Below are positions 26,470 through 34,336 of a DNA stretch of 42,465 nt, in pieces. Source of the DNA: Pseudomonadota bacterium. GTDB taxonomy: Bacteria; Desulfobacterota; Desulfobulbia; Desulfobulbales; Desulfocapsaceae. Location of the stretch: NCBI GenBank assembly GCA_023412495.1, contig JAEYNP010000011.1:1-42465 (forward strand), written 5' to 3'. Every line of letters starts with the position of its first letter. The first letter of the stretch is position 1. The notes below the pieces were generated by a model, which worked only from the letters and a program-made list of their open reading frames with translations, had not been told where the DNA came from and ran no database searches. The position numbers were made by a program, and so were the translations under genes.

Positions 26470-27925
26470 CGGCTTGCCATGTTTTTTCGACGATGTTGAC
26501 CAGGGCCACCGCTTTCTCCTCCATCCCGGCGATGCGGTTGTCCACCGCCCGGGAGAGCAGGGTGTGGACCAGCATGATGGGAATGGCCACCGCCAGGCCG
26601 AGCATGGTGGTGACGAGAGCGACGGAGATGCCGTCGGACATCATCCCCGGATCGCCGGTGCCGTGCTGGGTAATGACGAAAAAGGTGTCGATCATGCCGG
26701 TCACCGTCCCCAGAAGGCCGAGCAGCGGGGCGATGGCCGCCAGCATGCCGAGCGTCGACAGGAAGCGCTCCATGGGCGGAATCTCCCTCAGGATCGCCTC
26801 CTGCAGGGCGTTTTCCATGATCTCGCGGCCGAGATGGCAACATTCAATCCCGGCGGCCATGACCCGGGAGAGCGGCTTGGCGACGAGACGGCGGCACTCC
26901 TCCCTGCAGGCCTGCCAGTCGCCGGCCGCGGCGAGCGTCGCGATCCGCTCGGTCAGACGGTCGGCATCGGCACGGCTCCTCACGAGAAAGACCAGCCGCT
27001 CGACGATCAGGCCGACGGCAATGACGAAAATCGCGAGAATCGGCCAGACCAGCGGCCCGCCGGATTCGACCTGCCGGCGCAGATCCGGGGTATGCACGAA
27101 TTGACTGAGTGCGGCGCCGCGGGAAATGTCCATAGGAACCGCCTCGTCCTTGCCCTCCATATACCGGCGCAGCTGTTCCGCATCGGCGCCCGAGGGCAGG
27201 CGGGAGAGGGCGACGAGCCTGCCGCCTGAGTAGTCGAGAAAGCCGACCTCCTCCTCCAGCCGGTAGGCCGCGGTAAAGTTGCCGATCGCCAGAATATCCG
27301 CAGTAACCGTCTGGCCGGCGCGGTCGACGATCGTCCCCCTGGTGAGGCGGACGACCCCGCCGTCACCCTGCTGGCGGCGAAGCGCCTCGTTCATCCCGGC
27401 GATCTCGGCCATGCCCGGAAAACGATTCTCGCCGGCGAGGTCCATAAGCAGGCCGGGATCACTGCCCGAGGCGTTGTCCGGCTGGACAAGGGCGGTCTGG
27501 AGGCTGCCGGCGATCAGGGTGTGCACATCCTTGGCGTGGCCGCGGACGACCCCGACCAGTTCCCGTATCACCCCGTCGGTTTCCGCCAGTTTTTTGGCGA
27601 GCGCCGCCTCGTGTTCCTCCAGGTTTTTATCTTCGGCCGCGAGCAGCGCAACCGCCTTTTCGAGAGCGGCGGTTTCGGCCTCGATGCGACCAACCTCCTG
27701 TTCGAGCAGGGTCCGATCGCCGGCGATCCGCTCCCGGCTGCGGGTCGCCTCCTGCCGGGCGGCCTCCTCCTCGGCTGCCGCTTTCACCTGCAATTCCCGG
27801 AGGGCGGTGCGGGCCTCGACCTGCCCGGCCCGCATGTCATCGGCGGCGCGGGCCTGCGGGGCGGAAAGGAGCAAGAGCGAGGCGACGACGGCACATGAAC
27901 ACAGGGCAGAAAATCTTTTCATCAC
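26456..27925 (-). CDS. ttpC: TtpC-like protein: signal peptide, coiled coil and MotA/TolQ/ExbB domain
   Basis: 489 aa. Signal peptide to ARA (residue about 27); a long periplasmic coiled coil (about 35-125, Glu/Ala/Lys-rich); a middle beta domain (about 190-260); then a transmembrane helix (PLVWPILAIFVIAVGLIVERLVFL) and an ExbB block (LGMLAAIAPLLGLLGTVTGMIDTFFVITQHGTGDPGMMSDGISVALVTTMLGLAVAIP). This matches TtpC, the fourth essential protein of Vibrio TonB2 systems. The start overlaps the DUF3450 stop (ATGA). Confidence 0.88.
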   Translation of the reverse strand: MMKRFSALCSCAVVASLLLLSAPQARAADDMRAGQVEARTALRELQVKAAAEEEAARQEATRSRERIAGDRTLLEQEVGRIEAETAALEKAVALLAAEDKNLEEHEAALAKKLAETDGVIRELVGVVRGHAKDVHTLIAGSLQTALVQPDNASGSDPGLLMDLAGENRFPGMAEIAGMNEALRRQQGDGGVVRLTRGTIVDRAGQTVTADILAIGNFTAAYRLEEEVGFLDYSGGRLVALSRLPSGADAEQLRRYMEGKDEAVPMDISRGAALSQFVHTPDLRRQVESGGPLVWPILAIFVIAVGLIVERLVFLVRSRADADRLTERIATLAAAGDWQACREECRRLVAKPLSRVMAAGIECCHLGREIMENALQEAILREIPPMERFLSTLGMLAAIAPLLGLLGTVTGMIDTFFVITQHGTGDPGMMSDGISVALVTTMLGLAVAIPIMLVHTLLSRAVDNRIAGMEEKAVALVNIVEKTWQADGRP

Positions 27926-28692
27926 AGTTGGATCCTCCCGAGCGGCAGGGTGAGCAGTTCCGCGGGCCGCCGCTTGGCGCCGATCTCGATGGCGGCGGCA
28001 ACGGCTCGGTTATATTCGCCGGGCAGGGGCTGCCAGGAGGAGGATGCGACACTGTAGAAGCCGCAGGACGCGTGGTCGAGGGTCTGGTAAAAGAGGCCGA
28101 CCCGGCCGAGGCGGAAAACGTCGACCATGGTCTCGCGGCCATCGAGGGCGATGGACTGCCGGTAGACCTCGATGGTATTGCCGTATTCCGCTTCCACCAG
28201 CATCGCCTCGAGCACCTTGCGGAATTTCTCGCTTACCGCCACCTCGGGATCGTCGCGGAGCTCCGCGAGGCGCCCGAGGCGTGTCCGGCGCTCCTCGGCA
28301 AGAAATGGCAGGTCGCCGGCGACGAAGGACTCCAGGTCCTCGATCAGGCTGTCGATCAGGGGAGCGATGTCCCTCTGGATCGCCTCTATGTCGGCGAGTT
28401 GTTTTTCCTTGGCGGCGATCCGGCCACTGGCTGCCTTCACCTTGTCTTCAAGCACGGCCTGACGCTCGCTCAACTGCTTCTTCATTTCCTCCAGCCGGTC
28501 GTAACGGGCGAGGAGTTTTTCCTTGTCGTCCCGCCACTTCTGCTCCTGTTCCTGGGTGTCCTGGCGGATACGGATCGATTCCGCCACCGGCTTTTTGATC
28601 TGGTCGGTTTCCTCGGCACGACAGGTTTGGGGGGCTAAAACCGCCGAAACCGACGCGAGCAGGAGAACCAGGGTCCACACACGATGCTGCAT
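27922..28692 (-). CDS. DUF3450 family periplasmic coiled-coil protein
   Basis: 256 aa. Start at 28692 with AAAGGAAA upstream and a clear signal peptide (VWTLVLLLASVSAVLAPQTCRA). A coiled coil spans about 35-110; the rest (VDVFRLGRVGLFYQTLDHASCGFYS) is typical of DUF3450, which accompanies TtpC/TonB2 operons. First gene of the six-gene operon; a promoter is predicted 55 nt upstream. Confidence 0.85.
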   Translation of the reverse strand: MQHRVWTLVLLLASVSAVLAPQTCRAEETDQIKKPVAESIRIRQDTQEQEQKWRDDKEKLLARYDRLEEMKKQLSERQAVLEDKVKAASGRIAAKEKQLADIEAIQRDIAPLIDSLIEDLESFVAGDLPFLAEERRTRLGRLAELRDDPEVAVSEKFRKVLEAMLVEAEYGNTIEVYRQSIALDGRETMVDVFRLGRVGLFYQTLDHASCGFYSVASSSWQPLPGEYNRAVAAAIEIGAKRRPAELLTLPLGRIQL

Positions 28693-28746
28693 TGTCGTTT
28701 CCTTTTGAAAAGTTGCCAGAACCCATAGAAGCTGGGAATGCCAATG

Positions 28747-28775
28747 ATAATATTTTTTATAAATTCGTGTTACAA
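28747..28775 (-). promoter_or_regulatory. Promoter of the TonB2-type operon with overlapping regulator-like motifs
   Basis: On the minus strand TTGTAA (28775-28770), 17-nt spacer, TATTAT (28752-28747). A GTGTTAC half-site (28767-28773, plus-strand reading) overlaps the -35 region. A TTATC-C-GATAA palindrome (28776-28786) abuts it upstream, and AATGATAAT (28743-28751), a Fur-core-like string, overlaps the -10. Metal control by a NikR- or Fur-type repressor is possible; only a single NikR-like half-site is present. Confidence 0.5.
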
Positions 28776-28885
28776 TTATCCGATAACGAGCAAATGTCAA
28801 TTAAAAAGGTACAACACAGTTGGTCGCGAGTCGCATACGAGACCCGGCCCGATACCCTCGGATTTACTTCCTGATCGTAACATTT

Positions 28886-29517
28886 TCAATGCGTTGCCAA
28901 GTGGTTGATTTCGGGATGGATGAGCCGGGCGAAGGTCGCAAGCGTTGCGGCAAACGTGGCGGGAGAAGGGCTGCAGACCAGATCGGGGTCGATTACATGG
29001 ACCCGGCTGTCCCGCACCGCCTTGAGCACCGGAATGCGCTGCCACCGCCGTTTCTCATCGGCCGCAAGGCCCGTCTCGCTGCCCATGATGGCGATAATGA
29101 TGACATCGGGATTGTCGGCGACCACCTTTTCGTCGTTCGCCGCAGGGGTGGACTGGCCGGCAAGGATGTTGTCCCCCCGGCCAGGGCGATGAAGTCATGG
29201 GTGAAGGATTTCCCCAACGCTCCGGCAAGGGGCCGGGTTCCCACCTGCAGGAAGACCTTCTGCCGGGGCAGTGCGGCAACCTGTTCGGCAACGGCAGCAA
29301 CCTCCTCCCTGGCCCGGCGAACCAGCTCCCGGCCGTTTTCGCCAAGGCCAAGCAGGTCGCTTAGGATTATGAACTGGCTGCATATTTCCGCAAAGGAGGT
29401 GGCCTGGCGAAACTGCACGACGGTCAACCCGGTGTCCCGTAATTTCTGCAGGTGGGTGTCAGGCGAGAGGCTTGTCGCCAGCACCCCAGACGATAGCGGC
29501 AATCAGATCTTGCCGAA
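28886..29517 (-). pseudogene. Decayed periplasmic metal/cobalamin/siderophore-binding protein (BtuF/FecB-like), truncated and frameshifted
   Basis: Two frames together give the C-terminal two thirds of a PF01497-type binding protein: GVLATSLSPDTHLQKLRDTGLTVVQF...SDLLGLGENGRELV, then LPRQKVFLQVG and HDFIALAGG in one frame, and DNILAGQSTPAANDEKVVADNPDVIIIAIMG...VHVIDPDLVCSPSPA in the next. The frames join at a run of six C (29173-29178, plus strand); one more base would restore frame. A second shift near 29487 is suggested. No signal peptide or first third is found before the NikR-like box at 29544-29570. Probably a dead gene once under metal control. Confidence 0.75.
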
Positions 29518-29543
29518 CTTCCAGACCTTTTACAGACCTATGT

Positions 29544-29570
29544 GTAATACTAATTTTGAAAACGTATTAC
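29544..29570. promoter_or_regulatory. NikR-like operator A (perfect dyad)
   Basis: GTAATAC-N13-GTATTAC, 7-bp perfect arms. TTGACA on the minus strand (29597-29592) starts 27 nt upstream of it, directed to the binding-protein pseudogene. Confidence 0.6.
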
Positions 29571-29780
29571 CTTTACACGGTAATGTGCACATGTCAATAA
29601 AAATGACTTAATGAAGATGAGTTGTTGTCAGGTAGAACTCACTGCTCTGGCGAAAAGCAGCACCAGGATTTTCCTCTGATAACGAGAGAATATCCTCCAT
29701 AGCCGCTTCCGGAGCACATCCTCCGTAGAGGATGTGTGTTCACGTGATAACACGAATCGAAAAAATGTAATCAATTTCCG

Positions 29781-29809
29781 TTGACAAATAACCAGAAACC
29801 TCGTATTAG
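29781..29809 (+). promoter_or_regulatory. Strong promoter reading toward the His-rich protein gene
   Basis: TTGACA (29781-29786), 17-nt spacer, TATTAG (29804-29809). The -10 lies inside a perfect GTATTA-G-TAATAC palindrome (29803-29815), and operator B begins at its last base. Confidence 0.55.
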
Positions 29810-29835
29810 TAATACACATTTGAATTTCGTAACAC
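29809..29835. promoter_or_regulatory. NikR-like operator B
   Basis: GTAATAC-N13-GTAACAC immediately downstream of the TTGACA-N17-TATTAG promoter, where a bound repressor would block transcription. Starts 28 nt after the -35. Confidence 0.55.
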
Positions 29836-30283
29836 CTTTCGGACCGGCACGCCGAGGGAAAGTTATCGATCTCAAATCAGCACCCAAACTCTCTGCCATA
29901 TCAAAACCTCCACCCGAGGCTGCTCGAGGGTGTCGAGCAGCCACTCCTTTCCCTGAGTGGGGTGATGATCCACTGGCGATCCATCAGGCTTTCTGCGTCA
30001 CTGTGCGGCTGGGGCAGAAAGCGCAGGCACTACCACTTAACAACTTCTCATCCGGCTACATCCGCAAAGCGTATCGCGATCCGGTCAGCTTTGCTGGAGG
30101 ACTTGATCAATCATTTGCCGGCTGGTCGTAATAGATGAGGTGCTGGTACTTTTGGCTCGGGAGAATGGTATTTGATCATTCTGCTGCTGTTTCACCCTGC
30201 CGGGTACCGGCTTGCCCAGATCTTTTCCGATGATTACTCTCCAAGCAGAGTAGCAATTCAATACCATCACCATGAGGGACGAC

Positions 30284-30553
30284 ATGAGCCAGGGAAAACA
30301 TCCACACCAGCACACGCACACTCACGAACACGATCATGACCACGAGCATGTCCACCGGCATGGTCAAACGGAGCATAATCACGTGCACCACCACCATCAC
30401 AGCCATCCCCATACGTTCGAACATGAGCATGAGCATGCCCATCATGGCGACGGGTCCGCGCATTCCCACAAGCATGAACCAAACACGGACACTCCGCACC
30501 GGCACGAACATCCGGACCATGACAAGGAGGCTCACGATCACGAGCACCCGTGA
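30284..30553 (+). CDS. Small histidine-rich metal-binding protein
   Basis: 89 aa with 35 His (39 percent) and many Asp/Glu, built of His-X-His runs, with no Cys and no signal peptide or membrane segment, so probably cytoplasmic. Start at 30284 is favoured over 30272 because GAGGGAC lies in the right place. It recalls the nickel-storage proteins Hpn and HypB/SlyD His tails in purpose, not in detailed sequence. It converges on nikO (stop-to-stop 27 nt) and has a predicted NikR-type promoter about 475 nt upstream. Likely stores or buffers Ni/Co taken up by the adjacent importer (inference). Confidence 0.7.
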   Translation: MSQGKHPHQHTHTHEHDHDHEHVHRHGQTEHNHVHHHHHSHPHTFEHEHEHAHHGDGSAHSHKHEPNTDTPHRHEHPDHDKEAHDHEHP

Positions 30554-30580
30554 TTCGAGATCCCTTTACGAATCCGGAAC

Positions 30581-32239
30581 TTATGAGACGCTCGCGGAGA
30601 AAACAATCTCCTTTTTTTCATGCAGGCTCTGCAGGGCCATGATCCGCCGTCCGCAGTCCGATTTGTAGGCGTAGTCGAGGCCGTTGACCAACTGGAGGTG
30701 GTCGTCGGCAAGGAACTCGGCGGTCGAGTAATCGCGGATGATCTCGCCCCGGTGCATGACCACGGTCCGGCTGGTGAGCCTTTCGAGGAAGAAGAGGTCG
30801 TGGGTGATGAGGAGTATGGTCAGCTTCAGCTGCTGCAGGATCTCTATGAGCAGCTCCTCCCCACGGGGATCGAGCCCGGCGGTGGGTTCGTCGAGGATCA
30901 GGACTTCGGGCCGCATGGCGAGCACGGCGGCGATGGCCAGTCGCTTGCGCTCGCCCCCGCTCATATTGAGCGGAACCTTGCCTGCGAAATCCTGGAGACG
31001 GACCGTGCAGAGCGCCTCTTCTACCCTCTCCTGCAGTTCCTTGCCCCTCAACCCCATCCGGCTCGGCCCGAAGGCCACCTCCTCCCTGCAGGAGGGGGTG
31101 AAGAGCTGATCGGCGGCATTCTGAAAGACCATGCCCACCCGCCGCCAGAGGCTACTGCGCCGCCCGTTGGTGACCTCCTCTCCATTGACGAAGAAGTAGC
31201 CCTGCCCCCTGTTCAACCCGAGGAGGCAGGCCGCGAGGGTCGACTTGCCCGCGCCGTTTTCCCCGACCAGCGCCAGGGAATCCCCCTTGAAGATACTCAG
31301 GTTGACGTCGTGCAGGCCCGTGGTCCCATCCGGATAACGAAAGCAATAGTGCTGCAACTCGATGAGCGGAATGCTCGCCTCGCCGCCTGCCGGAAAGTGA
31401 ACGGTGCCGTTGGCATGCTCGTGGGTGTGGTGATGATGGTGCGTGTGGACATGGACCGGGTGGTGATGGCCGCAGCAGCTGAAGCGGAAGGTGAAATCGA
31501 GGCCGTGCTCCCTCAGGTAGGCGGGCTGGGAGACCAGCTCGTCGAACGAGTAGTCGTGGTGGACCTCGCCCTCGCTCATCACCACCGCCCGGTCGCAGAG
31601 ACCGTAGAGGAACAGCAGGTCGTGATCGATGACGATGAGCGTTCCAGTATATTCCTGCAGTAGTTCCTTGAAGACCTTTTCCTGGCGCGGGTCGAGGTTG
31701 GCGGTCGGCTCGTCGAGGATGAGAATCTCCGGATTCATGGCCATGATGGCGGCAAAGGCGGCCCGCTTTTTTTGGCCGTAGCTGAGAAAATGGGCCGGCT
31801 TGCCCCGCAGGTGGCCGAGCCCGACCGCCGTCAGGCTCTCCTCCACCCGTCTCTCGACCGTCTGCCTGTCCAGGCCCTGGTTCATCGGCCCGAAGGCCAC
31901 ATCGTCGTGGAGGGTGTTGCAGAACAGGTGATCGTCCGGATCCTGGAACAGCACCCCTGTGGTCAGCCGCAGCTCGCGGAGGATCTCCTCGCTCAGCGGG
32001 TTGCCCTTGTAGGTGACGCTCCCCTCCTGGCAGGCGATGAGGCCGTTCAAATGCTTGACGAGAGTGGTCTTGCCGGAGCCGTTCCGCCCCACCAGCGCGA
32101 TCCTGTCCCCCGGCCGGATCTCGAGCGAAACCCCGCGAAGCGCAGGCGATTTGTCCGGATAGCGGAAAGATACGCTGTCGAGAACAAAGAGCGGCGGGCG
32201 GTGGAGGTCCCGGATTTTCCGGTCATGGATGAAATGCAT
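30581..32239 (-). CDS. nikO: Nickel/cobalt ECF transporter ATPase, two fused NBDs with a Cys/His-rich linker
   Basis: 552 aa; most CbiO/NikO are single domains of about 270 aa. NBD1 (about 15-235): Walker A GRNGSGKTT, Q-loop LFQDPDDHLF, signature LSYGQKKR, Walker B ILILDEPTANLDP, DHD. NBD2 (about 293-520): GENGAGKST, VFQNAADQLF, MSGGERKR, VLILDEPTAGLDP, THD. Both look functional. Residues 255-275 of the linker hold Cys255-Cys256 and 12 His, a likely cytoplasmic metal site. It energises NikM/NikQ. A MITE-like element separates it from nikQ upstream. Confidence 0.88.
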   Translation of the reverse strand: MHFIHDRKIRDLHRPPLFVLDSVSFRYPDKSPALRGVSLEIRPGDRIALVGRNGSGKTTLVKHLNGLIACQEGSVTYKGNPLSEEILRELRLTTGVLFQDPDDHLFCNTLHDDVAFGPMNQGLDRQTVERRVEESLTAVGLGHLRGKPAHFLSYGQKKRAAFAAIMAMNPEILILDEPTANLDPRQEKVFKELLQEYTGTLIVIDHDLLFLYGLCDRAVVMSEGEVHHDYSFDELVSQPAYLREHGLDFTFRFSCCGHHHPVHVHTHHHHHTHEHANGTVHFPAGGEASIPLIELQHYCFRYPDGTTGLHDVNLSIFKGDSLALVGENGAGKSTLAACLLGLNRGQGYFFVNGEEVTNGRRSSLWRRVGMVFQNAADQLFTPSCREEVAFGPSRMGLRGKELQERVEEALCTVRLQDFAGKVPLNMSGGERKRLAIAAVLAMRPEVLILDEPTAGLDPRGEELLIEILQQLKLTILLITHDLFFLERLTSRTVVMHRGEIIRDYSTAEFLADDHLQLVNGLDYAYKSDCGRRIMALQSLHEKKEIVFSASVS

Positions 32240-32283
32240 GGCGGCTGGGCAGGTGATATGGGATAGGATGAACGGTCATCGAG

Positions 32284-32430
32284 CTAGGAGCCTGTCGGAT
32301 TATAGCAATTTTTTCTCAGATCGAGGCAAACTCGAAAAATTACCGGAGGCATATACTTAATATTCCGAGGATAATTTTTAGAGTGCAACGAAGATATGGG
32401 GAAAAAGGGCATAATCCGACAGGCTCCTAG
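32284..32430. mobile_element. MITE-like element with 20-bp perfect terminal inverted repeats
   Basis: Left end CTAGGAGCCTGTCGGATTAT (32284-32303), right end its exact reverse complement (32411-32430); 147 bp in all, AT-rich inside, with a subterminal hairpin AATTTTT..CGAG-GCAAA-CTCG..AAAAATT and no coding capacity. The CTAG at each end may be the target duplication. The nikQ stop codon (TAG, 32429-32427) lies in the right end. Inserted between nikQ and nikO. Confidence 0.8.
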
Positions 32431-33362
32431 AAAGGATTGCCGCAGATCCGGTCAAATACCAGCAGAAGCAGGCCCAGCATACCCCAGAGCACGGCCTTTG
32501 CCCAGTCCTTTCGGGTTGCCGCGAAGGAGGCGTACGAAGGGAACCGCCCGTCATACCCCCGGCAGAGCATGGCGTCGAAGACCCGCTGGGTCCGCTCGAA
32601 GGAGCGGACAAAGAGCATGCCGAGGAAGTTGCCCACGGCGTTCATGGTGGCGATGTCGGTGCCGGGGACAAAGCCCCTGACCCGCATGCCTCGATACATC
32701 CGGGTCATCTCGTGGAGAAAGACGTAGATATAGCGATGGGCGAGGAGAATCATCTGGCCGACCGTATCCGGCACCCCAAGCCGGGAAAGGGCGGCGAGCG
32801 TCACCGGGAGGGGGGCGGTCGCAAAAAGCGGCTCCATCATGAGGGCGACGGCGCAGGCCTTGACGACGACGGTGAGGGCCAGGAAAAACCCGGCCTCGTG
32901 CAGGGGAAACCGCGCAAGGCCGGGAAGGTAGACCAACGTCTCGCCGGCCCTGAGCGGCGAGGTGAAGGGCAGGATCACCAGAAACATTCCCAGAAAGCCG
33001 GACATGGCCAAGAGCCTCCTGCCCGCCCGGCGCAGGGGAAGCCGGCAGCCGACGGCGGCCAGGACGGAGACGCCGAGGGCGACACCGCTCCAGAAGAGCG
33101 ACTGGAGGGAGACGGTGAGAAAACAGAAGAGAAAAAGACTGATCAGCTTATGGCGTGGATCCCAATGGTGAAAGAAGGAAGTACGATCAGCAAAGGCGTC
33201 GAGGGAGGGAACCGACCAGTCCGGCTCCCCGCCGCCAGTCGCCCTCCCGCCCGCGCCCTTGCCGCGGACCAGCCGGAGGGCCAGGAAAAACAGGAGCGCG
33301 AGGCAGGCGGCCCCGGCTGCCACCGCCGCCCAGGAGAGATGGATCTCCGGGTTGGCCGTCAT
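32427..33362 (-). CDS. nikQ: Nickel/cobalt ECF transporter T component
   Basis: 311 aa CbiQ-type transmembrane protein. After one extra N-terminal helix (about 10-30) and a linker come the DPRHKLISLFLFCFLTVSL start and several helices. The C-terminal coupling motifs are MTRMYRGMRVRGF and SFERTQRVFDAMLCRGYDGRF; both hold the Arg-containing ARG-like sequences that contact the ATPases. Its start overlaps the nikM stop by 4 nt. The stop codon comes from a MITE end, so the last residues may have been altered by the insertion. Confidence 0.9.
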   Translation of the reverse strand: MTANPEIHLSWAAVAAGAACLALLFFLALRLVRGKGAGGRATGGGEPDWSVPSLDAFADRTSFFHHWDPRHKLISLFLFCFLTVSLQSLFWSGVALGVSVLAAVGCRLPLRRAGRRLLAMSGFLGMFLVILPFTSPLRAGETLVYLPGLARFPLHEAGFFLALTVVVKACAVALMMEPLFATAPLPVTLAALSRLGVPDTVGQMILLAHRYIYVFLHEMTRMYRGMRVRGFVPGTDIATMNAVGNFLGMLFVRSFERTQRVFDAMLCRGYDGRFPSYASFAATRKDWAKAVLWGMLGLLLLVFDRICGNPF

Positions 33363-33970
33363 CGCAGGAACCGCCCGGAGTCAAGCAACTCCGGCTTGAC
33401 GCGGAACAGGAAGGAGACGGCGAAGGCCGAGACCCCGGCCTCGACGGCGAAGACCGGTATGTGGGCTGCCAGGGCGATCTTGGCAACACCAAGAAAATCC
33501 TCCCCGGCGGTCGCGAGCAGGCCGGCAAGCACCACGGCGGCAAGCGCCGTTCCCAGCCCGCCGCACACCGCCCCGGCAAGGCCGTGGCTGAACACGGTCT
33601 TGCCGCGGATGGCCTTGAAGAGCCAGCCGCAGCAGAGAGCGGGCAGGCCCATCATCAGCCCGTTGGCTCCGAGGGCGGTCAAACCGCCGAACTGGAAGAG
33701 GATCGACTGGAGAAAGAGCCCGAGGACGATGGACAGAAAAGCCGCCGGCCCCAGCAGGGCGCCGACGATTCCGGGCAGGATCAGATGGACGCTGGTCGGC
33801 CCGAAGGGCAGATGGATGAGCGAGGCCACAAAAAAGGACGAGGTCACCACCGCGATTTTGGGAAGATCCTCGCTCTTGACCCGTTTCAGGCTCCAGGCGG
33901 CCCCGGCGAGGGTGGCGGCATAGGAGGCGACGGCCACGGTGGCGGGCAGGACTCCGTCGGAAATATGCAT
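33359..33970 (-). CDS. nikM: Nickel/cobalt ECF transporter S component (CbiM/NikM)
   Basis: 203 aa. It begins MHISDGVL: the N-terminal Met-His-Ile stretch inserts into the membrane core and His2 coordinates the metal in NikM structures. ASLIHLPFGPTSVHLILPG and the ALGANGLMMGLPALCCG block hold the other conserved His and Asn. Six or so helices. It binds Ni2+ or Co2+ and confers specificity; sequence alone does not decide between them. Overlaps nikQ, and follows the nikL pair by 2 nt. Confidence 0.92.
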   Translation of the reverse strand: MHISDGVLPATVAVASYAATLAGAAWSLKRVKSEDLPKIAVVTSSFFVASLIHLPFGPTSVHLILPGIVGALLGPAAFLSIVLGLFLQSILFQFGGLTALGANGLMMGLPALCCGWLFKAIRGKTVFSHGLAGAVCGGLGTALAAVVLAGLLATAGEDFLGVAKIALAAHIPVFAVEAGVSAFAVSFLFRVKPELLDSGRFLR

Positions 33971-33972
33971 GT

Positions 33973-34335
33973 TCAGCGCCCTCCCCCGCCGCCTTTCTTC
34001 CGGGAGGCGACATAGGCCGCCATCCCGAAGAGCCCCAGGATATAGCCGATCCCGCCGAGGATCTCGCTCAGTCCCGGTTCCTCCACCTGTTGGGCCAGGG
34101 CGGCGAGGTCCCGTTTGATCTGCCGGAACTCCCGGGTATTCTTCTCATCCTGCTCGGCAAGAAGGGCGGCGAGCTCCGAACACTCTCCGAAGGATGCGGA
34201 GGATGCCGGTGTCTTTGCGGCGGCGGTCGGCTCTTCGGCCATGGATGGAGCGGCAAGGAGAAAGATCATCGACATCCCCAGAATTGCCGCCGCCGGTTTT
34301 CTCAGGGCAGACTTTCGCTCCATCGGCGCCACCAT
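33973..34335 (-). CDS. C-terminal half of a split NikL: signal peptide, coiled coil, membrane helix
   Basis: 120 aa. Own signal-like N-terminus (AAAILGMSMIFLLAAPSMA-EE), an acidic coiled coil (about 55-85, LAALLAEQDEKNTREFRQIKRDLAALAQQ) and a C-terminal helix ILGGIGYILGLFGMAAYVASRKKGGGGG. In NikL proteins the same IGGIGYILGL tail follows the N-terminal beta domain in one chain; here it is a separate gene 1 nt after the gene of that domain. GGAG precedes the ATG. Role: auxiliary component of the NikKLMQO importer. Confidence 0.7.
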   Translation of the reverse strand: MVAPMERKSALRKPAAAILGMSMIFLLAAPSMAEEPTAAAKTPASSASFGECSELAALLAEQDEKNTREFRQIKRDLAALAQQVEEPGLSEILGGIGYILGLFGMAAYVASRKKGGGGGR

Positions 34336-34336
34336 C

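Larger units (their letters stand above)
29571..30283. other. Low-GC intergenic region, 713 bp, no intact gene seen
   Basis: Between the pseudogene and the His-rich gene. It holds a minus-strand TTGACA at 29592, a 20-bp near-palindrome centred on CACGTG (29734-29753), a weak box-like pair ATAACAC-N13-GTAATCA (29747-29773) and a strong plus-strand promoter at 29781. A plus-strand open frame to 30131 overlaps the promoter and matches nothing I know; it may be gene debris. Confidence 0.5.

Noticed and set aside
28743..28761. Full Fur box in the TonB2-operon promoter
   Set aside because: About 12 of 19 positions match the consensus, with a poor left half; noted only as Fur-core-like.
29781..30131. 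116-codon plus-strand ORF before the His-rich gene
   Set aside because: Its start codon region is the -35 of a clear promoter, it has no Shine-Dalgarno, and its sequence matches nothing I recognise.
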